NCBI GenBank assembly: GCA_934359535.1
Contig: CAKRLN010000019.1
Coordinates: 1-16,422 of the forward strand
Direction of reading: 5' to 3'
DNA: 16,422 bases
From: an uncultured Lachnospiraceae bacterium
GTDB lineage: Bacteria; Bacillota; Clostridia; Lachnospirales; Lachnospiraceae
Shown: piece by piece, positions 7,456 through 14,824 of the stretch
How positions within the stretch are numbered: position 1 is the stretch's first letter
Layout of the letters: each line of letters starts with the position of its first letter
Program-made: the position numbers and the translations under genes
The notes under the pieces: model-generated
What the model saw: only the letters and a program-made list of their open reading frames with translations
Database searches by the model: none
What the model was told of the DNA's origin: nothing

Positions 7456-8037
7456 TCACAACTCCTTACGACCGCCGGATCGACGATGAACAACAGATGC
7501 AATTCCTTTCCGGATATCAAAGGAACCACCCGGCAAAATCCCGGTAAGCAGCCTGCCAGTCAGATAGCCAATCAACGCGCCAAGTGTATTCGTTACGATA
7601 TCGTCCACCTGAAAGTAGCCCCGCTTCGTAAGAAGCTGGATCGTCTCGATGCACAGGCTGAAGAAAAAGCCATAGCCAAAGCTTGTCAGAAATGTAGATT
7701 TCTTATGGACAAACGGCAGGAAAAAGCCAAATGGCAGAAACATGATAATATTTTCTATCACATATGCATGTGCCTGACGGGTATAGCCCCAGGTGGAAAA
7801 AAGCCTCAGATCAATCCCGTTCCGGCTTCCCGGCTCCCGGCTTAAAAGTGCTGTCTTAATTAAGACAACAACATAGCAGGCAAAAAGCAGCTGGATCAAA
7901 GCCTGTCTGAACCGCCATGGATTCCCATTATATTTTGTGTAGCCAAAATGTACAAGCATCCATAGCAGTCCCACCATCACACCATTCGGGATATAAATCA
8001 CAACATCCGAGATGTCATGCCATAAAATCTCTAGCAA
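7456..8037 (-). CDS. VanZ-like family integral membrane protein
   Basis: A 193-residue membrane protein with about four or five hydrophobic segments. It carries the VanZ family motifs in order: ENIIMFLPFGF (95-105), SLCIETIQ (127-134), and a final YFQVDDIVTNTLGALIGY block (141-158) with the paired Asp and the Asn. VanZ proteins are known from teicoplanin resistance clusters, but most family members lie outside them and their biochemistry is poorly defined. The chosen start is TTG at 8035-8037, which overlaps the last seven bases of glmM. An AGAAGG lies about nine bases upstream of it, inside the glmM coding end, so translation is probably coupled to glmM. The next in-frame ATG (residue 21) would cut into the first membrane segment. 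Co-transcription with glmM suggests an envelope role. No van resistance genes are present, so I do not assign glycopeptide resistance. Confidence 0.85.
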   Translation of the reverse strand: MLEILWHDISDVVIYIPNGVMVGLLWMLVHFGYTKYNGNPWRFRQALIQLLFACYVVVLIKTALLSREPGSRNGIDLRLFSTWGYTRQAHAYVIENIIMFLPFGFFLPFVHKKSTFLTSFGYGFFFSLCIETIQLLTKRGYFQVDDIVTNTLGALIGYLTGRLLTGILPGGSFDIRKGIASVVHRRSGGRKEL

Positions 8038-9377
8038 ATTACAAGACCTTCTTCTTTCATCACTGCAATCATCTGATCAACATATTTCTCGCAGAGCTCA
8101 TCGGTTGCAGCCTCAACCATCACACGGACTACCGGCTCGGTACCACTCTCGCGGAGCAGGATTCTTCCATCATCCCCAAGGGCAGCCGTAATACGTTCTG
8201 CCGCTTCCTGTACCTTCTTATTATTGACTGCTGCCGGCTTATCCTCAACACGCACATTTTTCAGAAGCTGTGGGAACATCTGTAAGCCCTTGCAGAGTGT
8301 ACCAAGGCTCTGTTTCTTCTCTAAGATTACTTCCATCAGCATGATTGCCGTAAGAATACCATCTCCGGTTGTAGCATGTTTGCTGAAAATGATATGGCCA
8401 GACTGCTCACCGCCTAATACGTAGCCGTTTGCAACCATTGCCTCATTCACATATTTGTCACCAACAGTTGTTACGCAGACATTGATATCCTCACGCTTCA
8501 TCGCTTTGAATAAGCCCATGTTGGACATGATCGTAGCGACAACGGTATTATTCTGAAGCTTGCCGCATTCCTTTAAGTATTTGCCGCATACATACAGAAC
8601 AAAATCGCCGTGAACCTCATTGCCATTCTCATCAACTGCGATGCAGCGGTCTGCATCTCCATCAAAAGCAAAACCGCAATCCAAATTCTTCTCTTTGACA
8701 AGCTTCTTCAGATTCTCGATATGCGTAGAACCGCAGCTCATATTGATGTTCGTTCCATCCGGTTCATTGCCGACTACATAAGTTTTTGCCCCGAGGGCAT
8801 CAAACACACTCTTTGCGATCGAAAAGGAACTTCCATTCGCACAGTCAAGTCCGATGCGCATACCGTCATAAGATCTTGTTGCAAGCGAAATCAGGTAGCC
8901 TACATAACGGTTTCTGCCAATTGCATAGTCCTTTGCCACACCAATCTTATCCTGGAAGGAAAATGGAAGCTCTCCCATCTCTCCATCGATGTACTTCTCC
9001 ATGGCAGCCTCAACCTCTGCTGAAATCTTATGTCCATTTCCATCCATAACCTTGATTCCGTTGTCATAAAATGGATTATGGCTTGCAGAAACCATAATTC
9101 CACAGTCAAAATTCTCGGTACGGACAACATACGCAATACTTGGCGTCGTTGTTACATGAAGCAGATAAGCATCTGAACCAGAAGCTGTAATTCCAGCAAC
9201 AAGCGCATACTCAAACATGTAGCTGCTTCTTCTCGTATCCTTACCGATCACGATGCGGCCCTTGTGGTTCTGATTGTAATACCATCCAAGATAACGTCCG
9301 ATTTTGTATGCATGATCCGCTGTTAAAACTTTATTTGCCTCTCCGCGGAACCCATCTGTTCCAAAATATTTACCCAT
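8031..9377 (-). CDS. glmM: Phosphoglucosamine mutase
   Basis: This cytoplasmic enzyme interconverts glucosamine-6-phosphate and glucosamine-1-phosphate, the step before GlmU in UDP-GlcNAc synthesis for peptidoglycan and other wall polymers. All four family signatures are present: an N-terminal KYFGTDGFRGEAN; the active-site loop SASHNP with the phosphoserine at Ser99; the metal-binding loop AFDGDADRC; and the substrate and phosphate-binding GEQSGH and RESGTEP near the C-terminus. The 448-residue length is normal for GlmM and the GTDGFRG start separates it from longer phosphomannomutases. A GAGG lies about ten bases upstream of the ATG. It is the first gene of a two-gene unit with the overlapping vanZ-like gene. 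Between the cpsD terminator and its start lie a candidate extended -10 and an imperfect 36-base direct repeat. Confidence 0.97.
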   Translation of the reverse strand: MGKYFGTDGFRGEANKVLTADHAYKIGRYLGWYYNQNHKGRIVIGKDTRRSSYMFEYALVAGITASGSDAYLLHVTTTPSIAYVVRTENFDCGIMVSASHNPFYDNGIKVMDGNGHKISAEVEAAMEKYIDGEMGELPFSFQDKIGVAKDYAIGRNRYVGYLISLATRSYDGMRIGLDCANGSSFSIAKSVFDALGAKTYVVGNEPDGTNINMSCGSTHIENLKKLVKEKNLDCGFAFDGDADRCIAVDENGNEVHGDFVLYVCGKYLKECGKLQNNTVVATIMSNMGLFKAMKREDINVCVTTVGDKYVNEAMVANGYVLGGEQSGHIIFSKHATTGDGILTAIMLMEVILEKKQSLGTLCKGLQMFPQLLKNVRVEDKPAAVNNKKVQEAAERITAALGDDGRILLRESGTEPVVRVMVEAATDELCEKYVDQMIAVMKEEGLVIC

Positions 9378-9436
9378 AAAAATCCATCCTCATTTCTTTT
9401 CTTTTATTTTTCGCACAGCTCCATGCTGCATTTGCA

Positions 9437-9506
9437 TTACTGCAATTTATGCATCGGTATAAAGCTGTTTTTACTGCAAGCTGCGCATCGACATACCGTT
9501 GTTTTT
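9437..9506 (-). repeat. Imperfect tandem repeat in the glmM leader
   Basis: Two 36-base copies (9437-9472 and 9471-9506) overlap by two bases, giving a period of 34. By eye they agree at about 27 of 36 positions. Both start with TTACTGCAA, share GCATCG in the middle and end in TTTTT. They lie between the candidate promoter and glmM, so they would be part of the leader RNA. Confidence 0.5.
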
Positions 9507-9507
9507 C

Positions 9508-9516
9508 ATCATACCA
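9508..9516 (-). promoter_or_regulatory. Candidate extended -10 promoter for glmM
   Basis: On the minus strand this reads TGGTATGAT, an extended -10 lying just downstream of the cpsD terminator hairpin. No good -35 is visible at 16-18 bases. A start near 9500 would give a leader of about 120 bases. Confidence 0.35.
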
Positions 9517-9530
9517 TATCTTAGCATACA

Positions 9531-9558
9531 GGAAAAGGTGCGTTTCCGCACCTTTTCC
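9531..9558 (-). terminator. Terminator after cpsD
   Basis: GGAAAAGGTGCG (9531-9542) and CGCACCTTTTCC (9547-9558) form a perfect 12-bp stem. In minus-strand RNA the loop is GAAA, a GNRA tetraloop, whereas the plus strand gives UUUC. Four U lie in the 3' arm. It is 32 bases past the cpsD stop and marks the end of the operon. Confidence 0.8.
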
Positions 9559-9590
9559 ATTCTATAAACATAATAGCATTTATATTCTGT

Positions 9591-10574
9591 TTATTTTTCA
9601 GTTTTTCTGGCAGTTGTACCAGCTGGTCTTGAAGAAGTTCCTCTGGCAGCAGACGTTGTCTTTGCAGCTTCCCCACTTCTTGCAGTCTTCGATGCACGGC
9701 TGATGCCAGATTCGCGCTTTGCGCTTTCCTGCTTAATCATCTCACTCTTTGAGATTTCTTTCTTAATCGGCTTGGCAGAAGTATCCTTCACACTTTCTCC
9801 AGCAATTCTGCTTCCACCGCCATTTGGATCATCATGCCCATAATAATGACCGTAATAATGACCATAGTATTTGCCATAGTATTTACCGTAATACTTACCA
9901 TAGTAACGACCCTGTTTCTTGTAGTCGACCTTATTCAATACGACACCAAGGATCTTACATCCACTGCTTGCAAGCTGCTCTTTTACAGTCTGTGCATAGC
10001 GGTATTTGATCTCACCGGACTGCATAACGATCACAGACCCATCTGCAACTCTTGCAAGGATTGCAGCGTCAACAACCAGTCCAAGCGGAGGCGCATCAAT
10101 GATAATGTAATCATAATTATTACGCATGATCTGTAAGGTCTTGTCTAAAAGTGGATTAGACAGAAGCTCTGCCGGGTTTGGTGGAATGACGTTACCTGCA
10201 AGGATAACATTCAGACCACGGATATTTGTTGGCAGAAGCACCTCTGCGATCGGAGCCTGTCCTGCAAGGAAGTGCGCAAGTCCTTTTTTATGCAGACCAC
10301 CCTCTACATTTGTTGCCATTACTGATTTACGGAGGTCGGCATCAATTAACACGACCTTTTTATGTAATTCTGCAAGTGCAATCGCAAGATTCATGGATGT
10401 TGTACTTTTACCCTCACCACCAATACAGCTTGTCATAACGATAACCTTGGTATCCGGACCGCTGAACTGGATATTCGTACGAAGTACCTTCATCTCTTCA
10501 TTTACATCATAGGACAGCTCTCTGTCCTTAATGATGATTCTGTTTTCACTTAAATCATATTCCTGACTACTCAT
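9591..10574 (-). CDS. cpsD: CpsD-type bacterial tyrosine kinase (BY-kinase) with basic C-terminal tail
   Basis: A 327-residue P-loop kinase of the capsular exopolysaccharide family. It carries Walker A GGEGKSTT (52-59), the BY-kinase Walker A' VVLIDADLRKS (74-84) and Walker B YIIIDAPP (156-163). In Gram-positives this ATPase needs the CpsC/Wzz membrane partner, here the gene directly upstream, and autophosphorylates on a C-terminal tyrosine cluster. That cluster is unusually regular: six YYG units separated by Lys or His (223-246), twelve tyrosines in all. Unlike typical relatives, which end at the cluster, this protein continues for about 80 residues (251-327) rich in Lys, Arg, Ser, Thr and Ala and of low complexity. 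CpsB, encoded three genes upstream, would be the opposing phosphatase. It is the last gene of the operon. No glycosyltransferase follows. Confidence 0.92.
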   Translation of the reverse strand: MSSQEYDLSENRIIIKDRELSYDVNEEMKVLRTNIQFSGPDTKVIVMTSCIGGEGKSTTSMNLAIALAELHKKVVLIDADLRKSVMATNVEGGLHKKGLAHFLAGQAPIAEVLLPTNIRGLNVILAGNVIPPNPAELLSNPLLDKTLQIMRNNYDYIIIDAPPLGLVVDAAILARVADGSVIVMQSGEIKYRYAQTVKEQLASSGCKILGVVLNKVDYKKQGRYYGKYYGKYYGKYYGHYYGHYYGHDDPNGGGSRIAGESVKDTSAKPIKKEISKSEMIKQESAKRESGISRASKTARSGEAAKTTSAARGTSSRPAGTTARKTEK

Positions 10575-10607
10575 TCCAAGTATGACCCTTTCTACTCTTA
10601 TGCTTTA

Positions 10608-11333
10608 CTAGCTGACTTTCTTTCTGTGGCTGCGGCGTCCTGATGTTTCATCCTGATTTAAAGGAATAGACGCAAGCGTTGTCAGTCCAAGATACTTCGT
10701 CACATCATCCTTATCGACAATTGTGTCATCCATCAGTGCACGGATAATGATAAATGCTGCGGCTGCAAGTAATCCTAAGATTCCACCAATTGCAGTATTC
10801 TTTGCAGTGCTTGGGCTGACCGGATGTTCCGGTGTAACAGCCACATCAGCGATGGTAGGCTTGTCTGTCATCATAACCTCAGCAATACGGTTTGCGGTTG
10901 CCTCAGACATTGCATTGGAAATATCCTTTGCAAGAACCGGATCTGGATTCTGAACCTTAATCTTTAAGATCTGTGTTCCGGATGGGTTTTCTACCGTAAT
11001 ATCATTGCTCAGCTGTTCGTAAGTTGTATCAAGCTCTAATTCATTAATGACTGTCTCAACTACGGTACGTGTTGTTGCCAGTGTTTCAAAATCGACTGTC
11101 AGCTGCTGTCCGAGCTGTACATCCAGATATGAGGAAATGCTCGTACTCTTTGACAGAATATAGATCATGGAGGTAGCTTCGTACTGCGGTGTAATAAAAA
11201 GCTTCGTTCCTCCAAACGCTACTGCTGCACCTAACACCAGGCACAAAATCAATGCCCAGGCATTCTTTACAAGGACATGGAATAACTCCATAAGATCAAT
11301 TTCGATCTCATCGTCTTTGATTTGTTCTTTCAT
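10608..11333 (-). CDS. cpsC: CpsC/Wzz-type chain-length regulator and kinase activator
   Basis: A 241-residue membrane protein with one helix near each end (about 24-44 and 181-199) and an extracellular domain between them, the Wzz topology. The proline motif TPEHPVSPSTAKN (167-179) before the second helix is a family hallmark. The cytoplasmic tail after the second helix contains ALMDDTIVDKDDV and a short basic end. In Gram-positive systems this tail activates the separate BY-kinase, which is encoded 33 bases downstream. There is a clear AAGGAG site about eight bases before the ATG. Its expected role is to set the chain length or export of a surface polysaccharide. Which polysaccharide cannot be told from this window. 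Confidence 0.92.
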   Translation of the reverse strand: MKEQIKDDEIEIDLMELFHVLVKNAWALILCLVLGAAVAFGGTKLFITPQYEATSMIYILSKSTSISSYLDVQLGQQLTVDFETLATTRTVVETVINELELDTTYEQLSNDITVENPSGTQILKIKVQNPDPVLAKDISNAMSEATANRIAEVMMTDKPTIADVAVTPEHPVSPSTAKNTAIGGILGLLAAAAFIIIRALMDDTIVDKDDVTKYLGLTTLASIPLNQDETSGRRSHRKKVS

Positions 11334-11372
11334 TCATCATTCTCCTTATCTTATTTTCGAATTCTACATGAT

Positions 11373-12065
11373 TTATTTGCGAACCAATGTAAGCGTCGCT
11401 TCATTCGAACGGTTGCCATCGGTATCCGTAACAGAATAGGTAATTTCATAAGTTCCAGCCTTTTTCGACTGATAATCGCCATCAAGATGCAGTCTTCTGC
11501 TAAGTGTTGAGGAATCATCCTTGTCATCAGTCATGGACTCTACATAATCATTATAAGAAAAACTATCCGATACCCCAAGTGTCACCTCAGTCGCATTTAA
11601 TTTAATAACCGGAGCTTCCGGATCTGCCTGCTCATCCACAACCGGCTTCGTATTCTCTTCCGGCTGTGTGCTGACATCCTCCGTCCCCTGTTCTGCCGCT
11701 GTCGTATCCTCTGTCGTTGTCTCTTCCTTAACAGCTGCTCCGCTACCGCAGGAAAGCACCTGGGAAGCTCTTGTTACATTGTTGCTCTTATCCACAGCAA
11801 CATAAGTCACCTTTGCTCTTGAGCCATCCTCAGACACACGCACACTGTCTACATAAAGTGTATCGGATACATCCCCGTCTTTGCCATCCTCCGCCTTCAC
11901 ATTGGAAAGCAGTGATTCATCTCCGGAATTACCCTGATATACCGGCACATCTGCGCTAAATGTAATTTCCGGTCCTTTGTCATCCTTGATTACTGCAAAA
12001 AAAACACTTCCAACTACAGCTGCTGCTGCAAGCAGACCGATCAATATTCCCCATCTTTTTTCCAT
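11373..12065 (-). CDS. Membrane-anchored protein with two Ig-like domains
   Basis: A 230-residue protein with one N-terminal membrane helix (about 7-26), no obvious cleavage site, and the rest outside the cell. Residues about 31-105 and 151-228 each look like a bacterial Ig-like or DUF5011-type beta domain. The second ends in KAGTYEITYSVTDTDGNRSNEATLTLV, the usual closing strand pattern. An acidic, Thr-rich linker (about 110-150) joins them. GAGGAGA lies six bases before the ATG, and the gene starts 15 bases after the cpsB stop, so it is embedded in the operon between cpsB and cpsC. I do not know a defined function. Its position suggests it works outside the membrane with the CpsC/CpsD complex or with the polymer, but this is inference only. 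Confidence 0.75.
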   Translation of the reverse strand: MEKRWGILIGLLAAAAVVGSVFFAVIKDDKGPEITFSADVPVYQGNSGDESLLSNVKAEDGKDGDVSDTLYVDSVRVSEDGSRAKVTYVAVDKSNNVTRASQVLSCGSGAAVKEETTTEDTTAAEQGTEDVSTQPEENTKPVVDEQADPEAPVIKLNATEVTLGVSDSFSYNDYVESMTDDKDDSSTLSRRLHLDGDYQSKKAGTYEITYSVTDTDGNRSNEATLTLVRK

Positions 12066-12080
12066 AAGTTCTCTCCTCTA

Positions 12081-12806
12081 CTATAATTCCAGGTCTCTGA
12101 CCATACGTTTCGGGTTATCGTGCAGTATACGTCTCATATAGTCTTCCCCATGCACTTTTTTCAGATACTCCGCACATTTTTGCATTCTTGGCGGACGATT
12201 CTTGATATTATGCGCATCCGAACCCACAAAATCGATCAGATCCAGTTTTACAAGCTTATGTACAAACCGTTTGGCATTAAAACCACATTCTCCGGTAAAC
12301 GTTCCAGCATTCACCTGAATGTATGCTCCTAAATCTACAAGCTCCTCAATACGCTCCGGATTCCCAAGCAATGCACCACACCGCTCTACGTGTGCCACAA
12401 TCGGACGGTAATGCGCCGCGATCAGCGTTCTTAAGCAGCTGTGGATCAGTTCATATTCATCACTCGGTGAAAATTCAATCAGCGCATACGAGGTATCTGC
12501 CATCGTATGAACCGTTCCATTCTGAAGCCATTTTAGAAGATCCCTGTGATAATGGATTTCATTTCCCAGATAGATATGAAGCTTCGGACTTACCTTCTGT
12601 GCAAGCTGCTTCACTCTCTCGTATCCAAATTCAATCCTGTCCCTTGGAGCTGTAAAATACGGTTCTCTGTAATGAGGCGTCAATATGATGCTCCGGATTC
12701 CCTCATCATAAGCCATCTGAAGCATCTTTGTGGTCATCTCTGACGAAGATGAACCATCATCTACTTTTGGCATATAGTGACTATGCACATCATAAAAATT
12801 CGGCAT
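12081..12806 (-). CDS. cpsB: CpsB/CapC-type PHP phosphotyrosine phosphatase
   Basis: A 241-residue manganese-dependent PHP-fold phosphatase that in Gram-positive capsule systems removes phosphate from the tyrosine cluster of CpsD. The metal-site motifs appear in order: DVHSHYMPKVDDG with His8 and His10; TPHYREP with His45; GNEIHYH with Glu83; AHVER with His139; and GSDAH with Asp197 and His199. The length is close to the family norm. An AAGGAG lies five bases before the ATG. The gene lies 67 bases after the sortase stop, and that gap holds a candidate promoter, so this and the next three genes could also be expressed separately from the upstream genes. Confidence 0.93.
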   Translation of the reverse strand: MPNFYDVHSHYMPKVDDGSSSSEMTTKMLQMAYDEGIRSIILTPHYREPYFTAPRDRIEFGYERVKQLAQKVSPKLHIYLGNEIHYHRDLLKWLQNGTVHTMADTSYALIEFSPSDEYELIHSCLRTLIAAHYRPIVAHVERCGALLGNPERIEELVDLGAYIQVNAGTFTGECGFNAKRFVHKLVKLDLIDFVGSDAHNIKNRPPRMQKCAEYLKKVHGEDYMRRILHDNPKRMVRDLEL

Positions 12807-12837
12807 ATTCTCTCCTTATAAAAAACCAATCCAAACA

Positions 12838-12866
12838 ATTGTACAATGAATTCCGTAAAAATGCAA
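12838..12866 (-). promoter_or_regulatory. Candidate internal promoter before cpsB
   Basis: On the minus strand TTGCAT (12866-12861) and TACAAT (12843-12838) are separated by exactly 17 bases. The -10 matches five of six positions and the -35 three. The -10 lies inside the 10-bp palindrome ATTGTACAAT, and the whole sits in the 67-base gap between the sortase and cpsB genes. Confidence 0.45.
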
Positions 12867-12873
12867 CTACCGT

Positions 12874-13641
12874 TTACTGGTTTTCGAGTACACCAACGAT
12901 CAAATATCTATGGTTGGATTCACTTCCGATACAAGTGCTTAACGTCAGAAGCTTGCTATCTGTATTTACTTCGATCTCATTATCGATCATGCTTCTGCTG
13001 TCCGAGTTGTTATATACAGAATCTAAGAACTTCTGTCTTCCATCTGTTGTATCCAGATTATACTTATATGGGATCAGCTCATCACTGTACACAACTGCTG
13101 CAAAAATCCGATATGTAAGCTTCTGATCCGGTGTGTAAATATAAATCTCCGGATGCTCCTCCCAATAGGAAGCCTCTTTGTAATTCTTTAAGGTTCCAAA
13201 TATCGAACCATCCTTCATATCATGTCCATAAAGAATTGTATTGAAATCCGTAAAATCTTTGCTGTTTCTTGAAGCCTGGGAATAAATTGATCCTGGCAGA
13301 CCGCTGTTACCCTCTACCGTAACATTCAGATAATAATCATCGTCTCCTTCTTTCTGCAAAACAGGATACGCAACCTGGGTACCCGGAATCTCGATCCATG
13401 CATAAATATCCGGATTGATATCCCATAATGCATTGAAATCCACCGTCGTCTCCTGCTCTGTTGGCTGTTCTGTCTCAGGTGCTGCCTCTGCCGGCTCCGT
13501 CTTTGTTACCTCAGTCGGTAAGTCCTCATACACCTTGTTATTGTGTTTCTGAACCCAGATATGTCTTACAATAATGGCAAGGCATACCACAATCACAACT
13601 GCAAGAACTGCTGTAATAATTGTACTTGTTTTCTTTTTCAT
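12874..13641 (-). CDS. srtB: Class B sortase
   Basis: A 255-residue membrane-anchored transpeptidase. An N-terminal helix (about 8-27) is followed by an acidic Thr/Glu/Pro linker (about 40-66) and the sortase domain. The catalytic triad is visible: His140 in ILYGHDMKDGSIFG, Cys237 in LLTLSTC, and Arg245 in NHRYLIVG. The YGHDM motif and the helix-containing insertion between His and Cys fit class B rather than class A. In Clostridioides difficile, SrtB recognises (S/P)PXTG, and the gene two places upstream in this operon ends in SPKTG plus a membrane span and basic tail. That makes it the likely substrate. The gene lies 79 bases after the LCP gene. The ribosome binding site is not ideal: AAGGAT is close to the ATG and an AGGAG lies farther off. 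Confidence 0.92.
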   Translation of the reverse strand: MKKKTSTIITAVLAVVIVVCLAIIVRHIWVQKHNNKVYEDLPTEVTKTEPAEAAPETEQPTEQETTVDFNALWDINPDIYAWIEIPGTQVAYPVLQKEGDDDYYLNVTVEGNSGLPGSIYSQASRNSKDFTDFNTILYGHDMKDGSIFGTLKNYKEASYWEEHPEIYIYTPDQKLTYRIFAAVVYSDELIPYKYNLDTTDGRQKFLDSVYNNSDSRSMIDNEIEVNTDSKLLTLSTCIGSESNHRYLIVGVLENQ

Positions 13642-13720
13642 AATCCTTATTGCTCCTGGTTCTTCCTTTATTGCTTATTTTTGTAATGTTCCAAAAAATC
13701 CATATATTTGAAATTAATCT

Positions 13721-14743
13721 TTATTTTTTATCATAACAGAGATCCACGATCATCTGCATTAGAGCATCCTCATCCAGATGATATTCCTCCGGTGTATTGT
13801 CACCTGTTGAAATCCGCTGTCCCGGAATGGTCAGTGTCTCATCTGTAAGTGAGCAGCCCATAAGGCTCTTCATATCATCAACATCCATATCGGTTGTAAG
13901 ATAATTCTTTGTCATATCAAGCAACGACTGGATATCCGAAGAAAATTTTGCCTTCATCTGTGGTACAAGCGTCCGAATAAACTGGTTCTGCCGCTCCATG
14001 CGGCCTTCATTGCTTGCATAAACGGTAACATCTCTTTTTCTCACATACTTCTCTGCAAGGTCGCCCTGCAGATTCAAGGTTGCTCCCTGCACAAAGCTTG
14101 GATCCACACTTGTATAATCCTCCGGAACCGTCAGCGTCACGCCACCAAGCATCGTCGTAATATCAGAAATTCCATCCAGCTCCATTGACATGTATGCATC
14201 AATCGGAATATCCTTAAGCATCTTCGATAATGTCTTTTTCGTAAGCCAGCAGCTCCGCTTTCCACCGTCACCATAAGAATATTGCAATGTAATCTGTTCA
14301 TTCACCATTCCAAGATACTGTCCATCAACTGAATAGATTTCTACATCTGTCATGCTCTCACGGGGAATGGAAACCATCTGTGCCGTATTCTCTTTGGTAT
14401 TCACAAGAAACAGGATCATACAGTCTGATCTTCCCGCTGTTCCTGTAAACTCCGGATCCACATCATCCTGGTTCTTGTCAATACCAAGGAAAAGGATTGT
14501 CTTCAGATCCTTCTTATATGTATACTCTTCTCCATTATATGTGATCACAGAATAATCGGTCGCATCTGCATCGGTACCATCAGCCGTCTGCTTATTATGA
14601 TTCCGGACCACCGTAGAACTCTTCTTCTCCTGCATAACCAGTACAAGAACAATTCCAACAAGCAGAACTGCTATAACAGCCAGTATTCCGATCAATGTGC
14701 CTTTTCCATTCTTCCTTTTCTTTCTTTTTCTACTCATATCCAC
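13721..14743 (-). CDS. LytR-CpsA-Psr (LCP) family phosphotransferase
   Basis: A 340-residue type II membrane protein. A very basic N-terminus leads into one helix (about 16-37) and the extracellular LCP domain. Family motifs are present: FLGIDK (85-90); GRSDCMILF (104-112); SIPRES with Arg128; YSYGDGG (155-161); GGVTLTVP (200-207); YVRKRD with Arg235 and Arg237; and GRMERQ with Arg248 and Arg251. LCP enzymes move undecaprenyl-phosphate-linked glycopolymers onto peptidoglycan. The start is uncertain by two codons: GTG at 14741-14743 is the longest, while ATG at 14735-14737 has an AGGTGG that is probably too close. Only about 25 bases separate the start from the terminator of the preceding gene, and no promoter is visible there. 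Confidence 0.9.
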   Translation of the reverse strand: MDMSRKRKKRKNGKGTLIGILAVIAVLLVGIVLVLVMQEKKSSTVVRNHNKQTADGTDADATDYSVITYNGEEYTYKKDLKTILFLGIDKNQDDVDPEFTGTAGRSDCMILFLVNTKENTAQMVSIPRESMTDVEIYSVDGQYLGMVNEQITLQYSYGDGGKRSCWLTKKTLSKMLKDIPIDAYMSMELDGISDITTMLGGVTLTVPEDYTSVDPSFVQGATLNLQGDLAEKYVRKRDVTVYASNEGRMERQNQFIRTLVPQMKAKFSSDIQSLLDMTKNYLTTDMDVDDMKSLMGCSLTDETLTIPGQRISTGDNTPEEYHLDEDALMQMIVDLCYDKK

Positions 14744-14768
14744 CTGTATCCGTCTGTATCTCTTACTT

Positions 14769-14797
14769 AAAAAAAGGGGGAAATAATTCCCCCTTTT
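14769..14797 (-). terminator. Strong terminator (likely leaky) between the SPKTG protein gene and the LCP gene
   Basis: AAAAGGGGGAA (14772-14782) and TTCCCCCTTTT (14787-14797) form an 11-bp stem with a 4-base loop. On the minus strand seven U follow (14775-14769). It starts 28 bases past the stop of the SPKTG protein gene. The next gene begins only about 25 bases later without a visible promoter, so partial read-through probably feeds the rest of the operon. Confidence 0.85.
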
Positions 14798-14824
14798 CCC
14801 ATGTTGCTCGAACCTTAGAAAAGA

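Noticed and set aside
7219..7845. A 208-codon plus-strand open frame
   Set aside because: Most of it is antisense to the well-supported VanZ-like gene. The remainder crosses a terminator and an inverted repeat. No family motif or ribosome binding site.
7456..8037. Glycopeptide resistance locus suggested by the VanZ-like gene
   Set aside because: No VanA/B-type ligase, VanH, VanX or VanRS genes are present. VanZ-like proteins are common outside resistance clusters.
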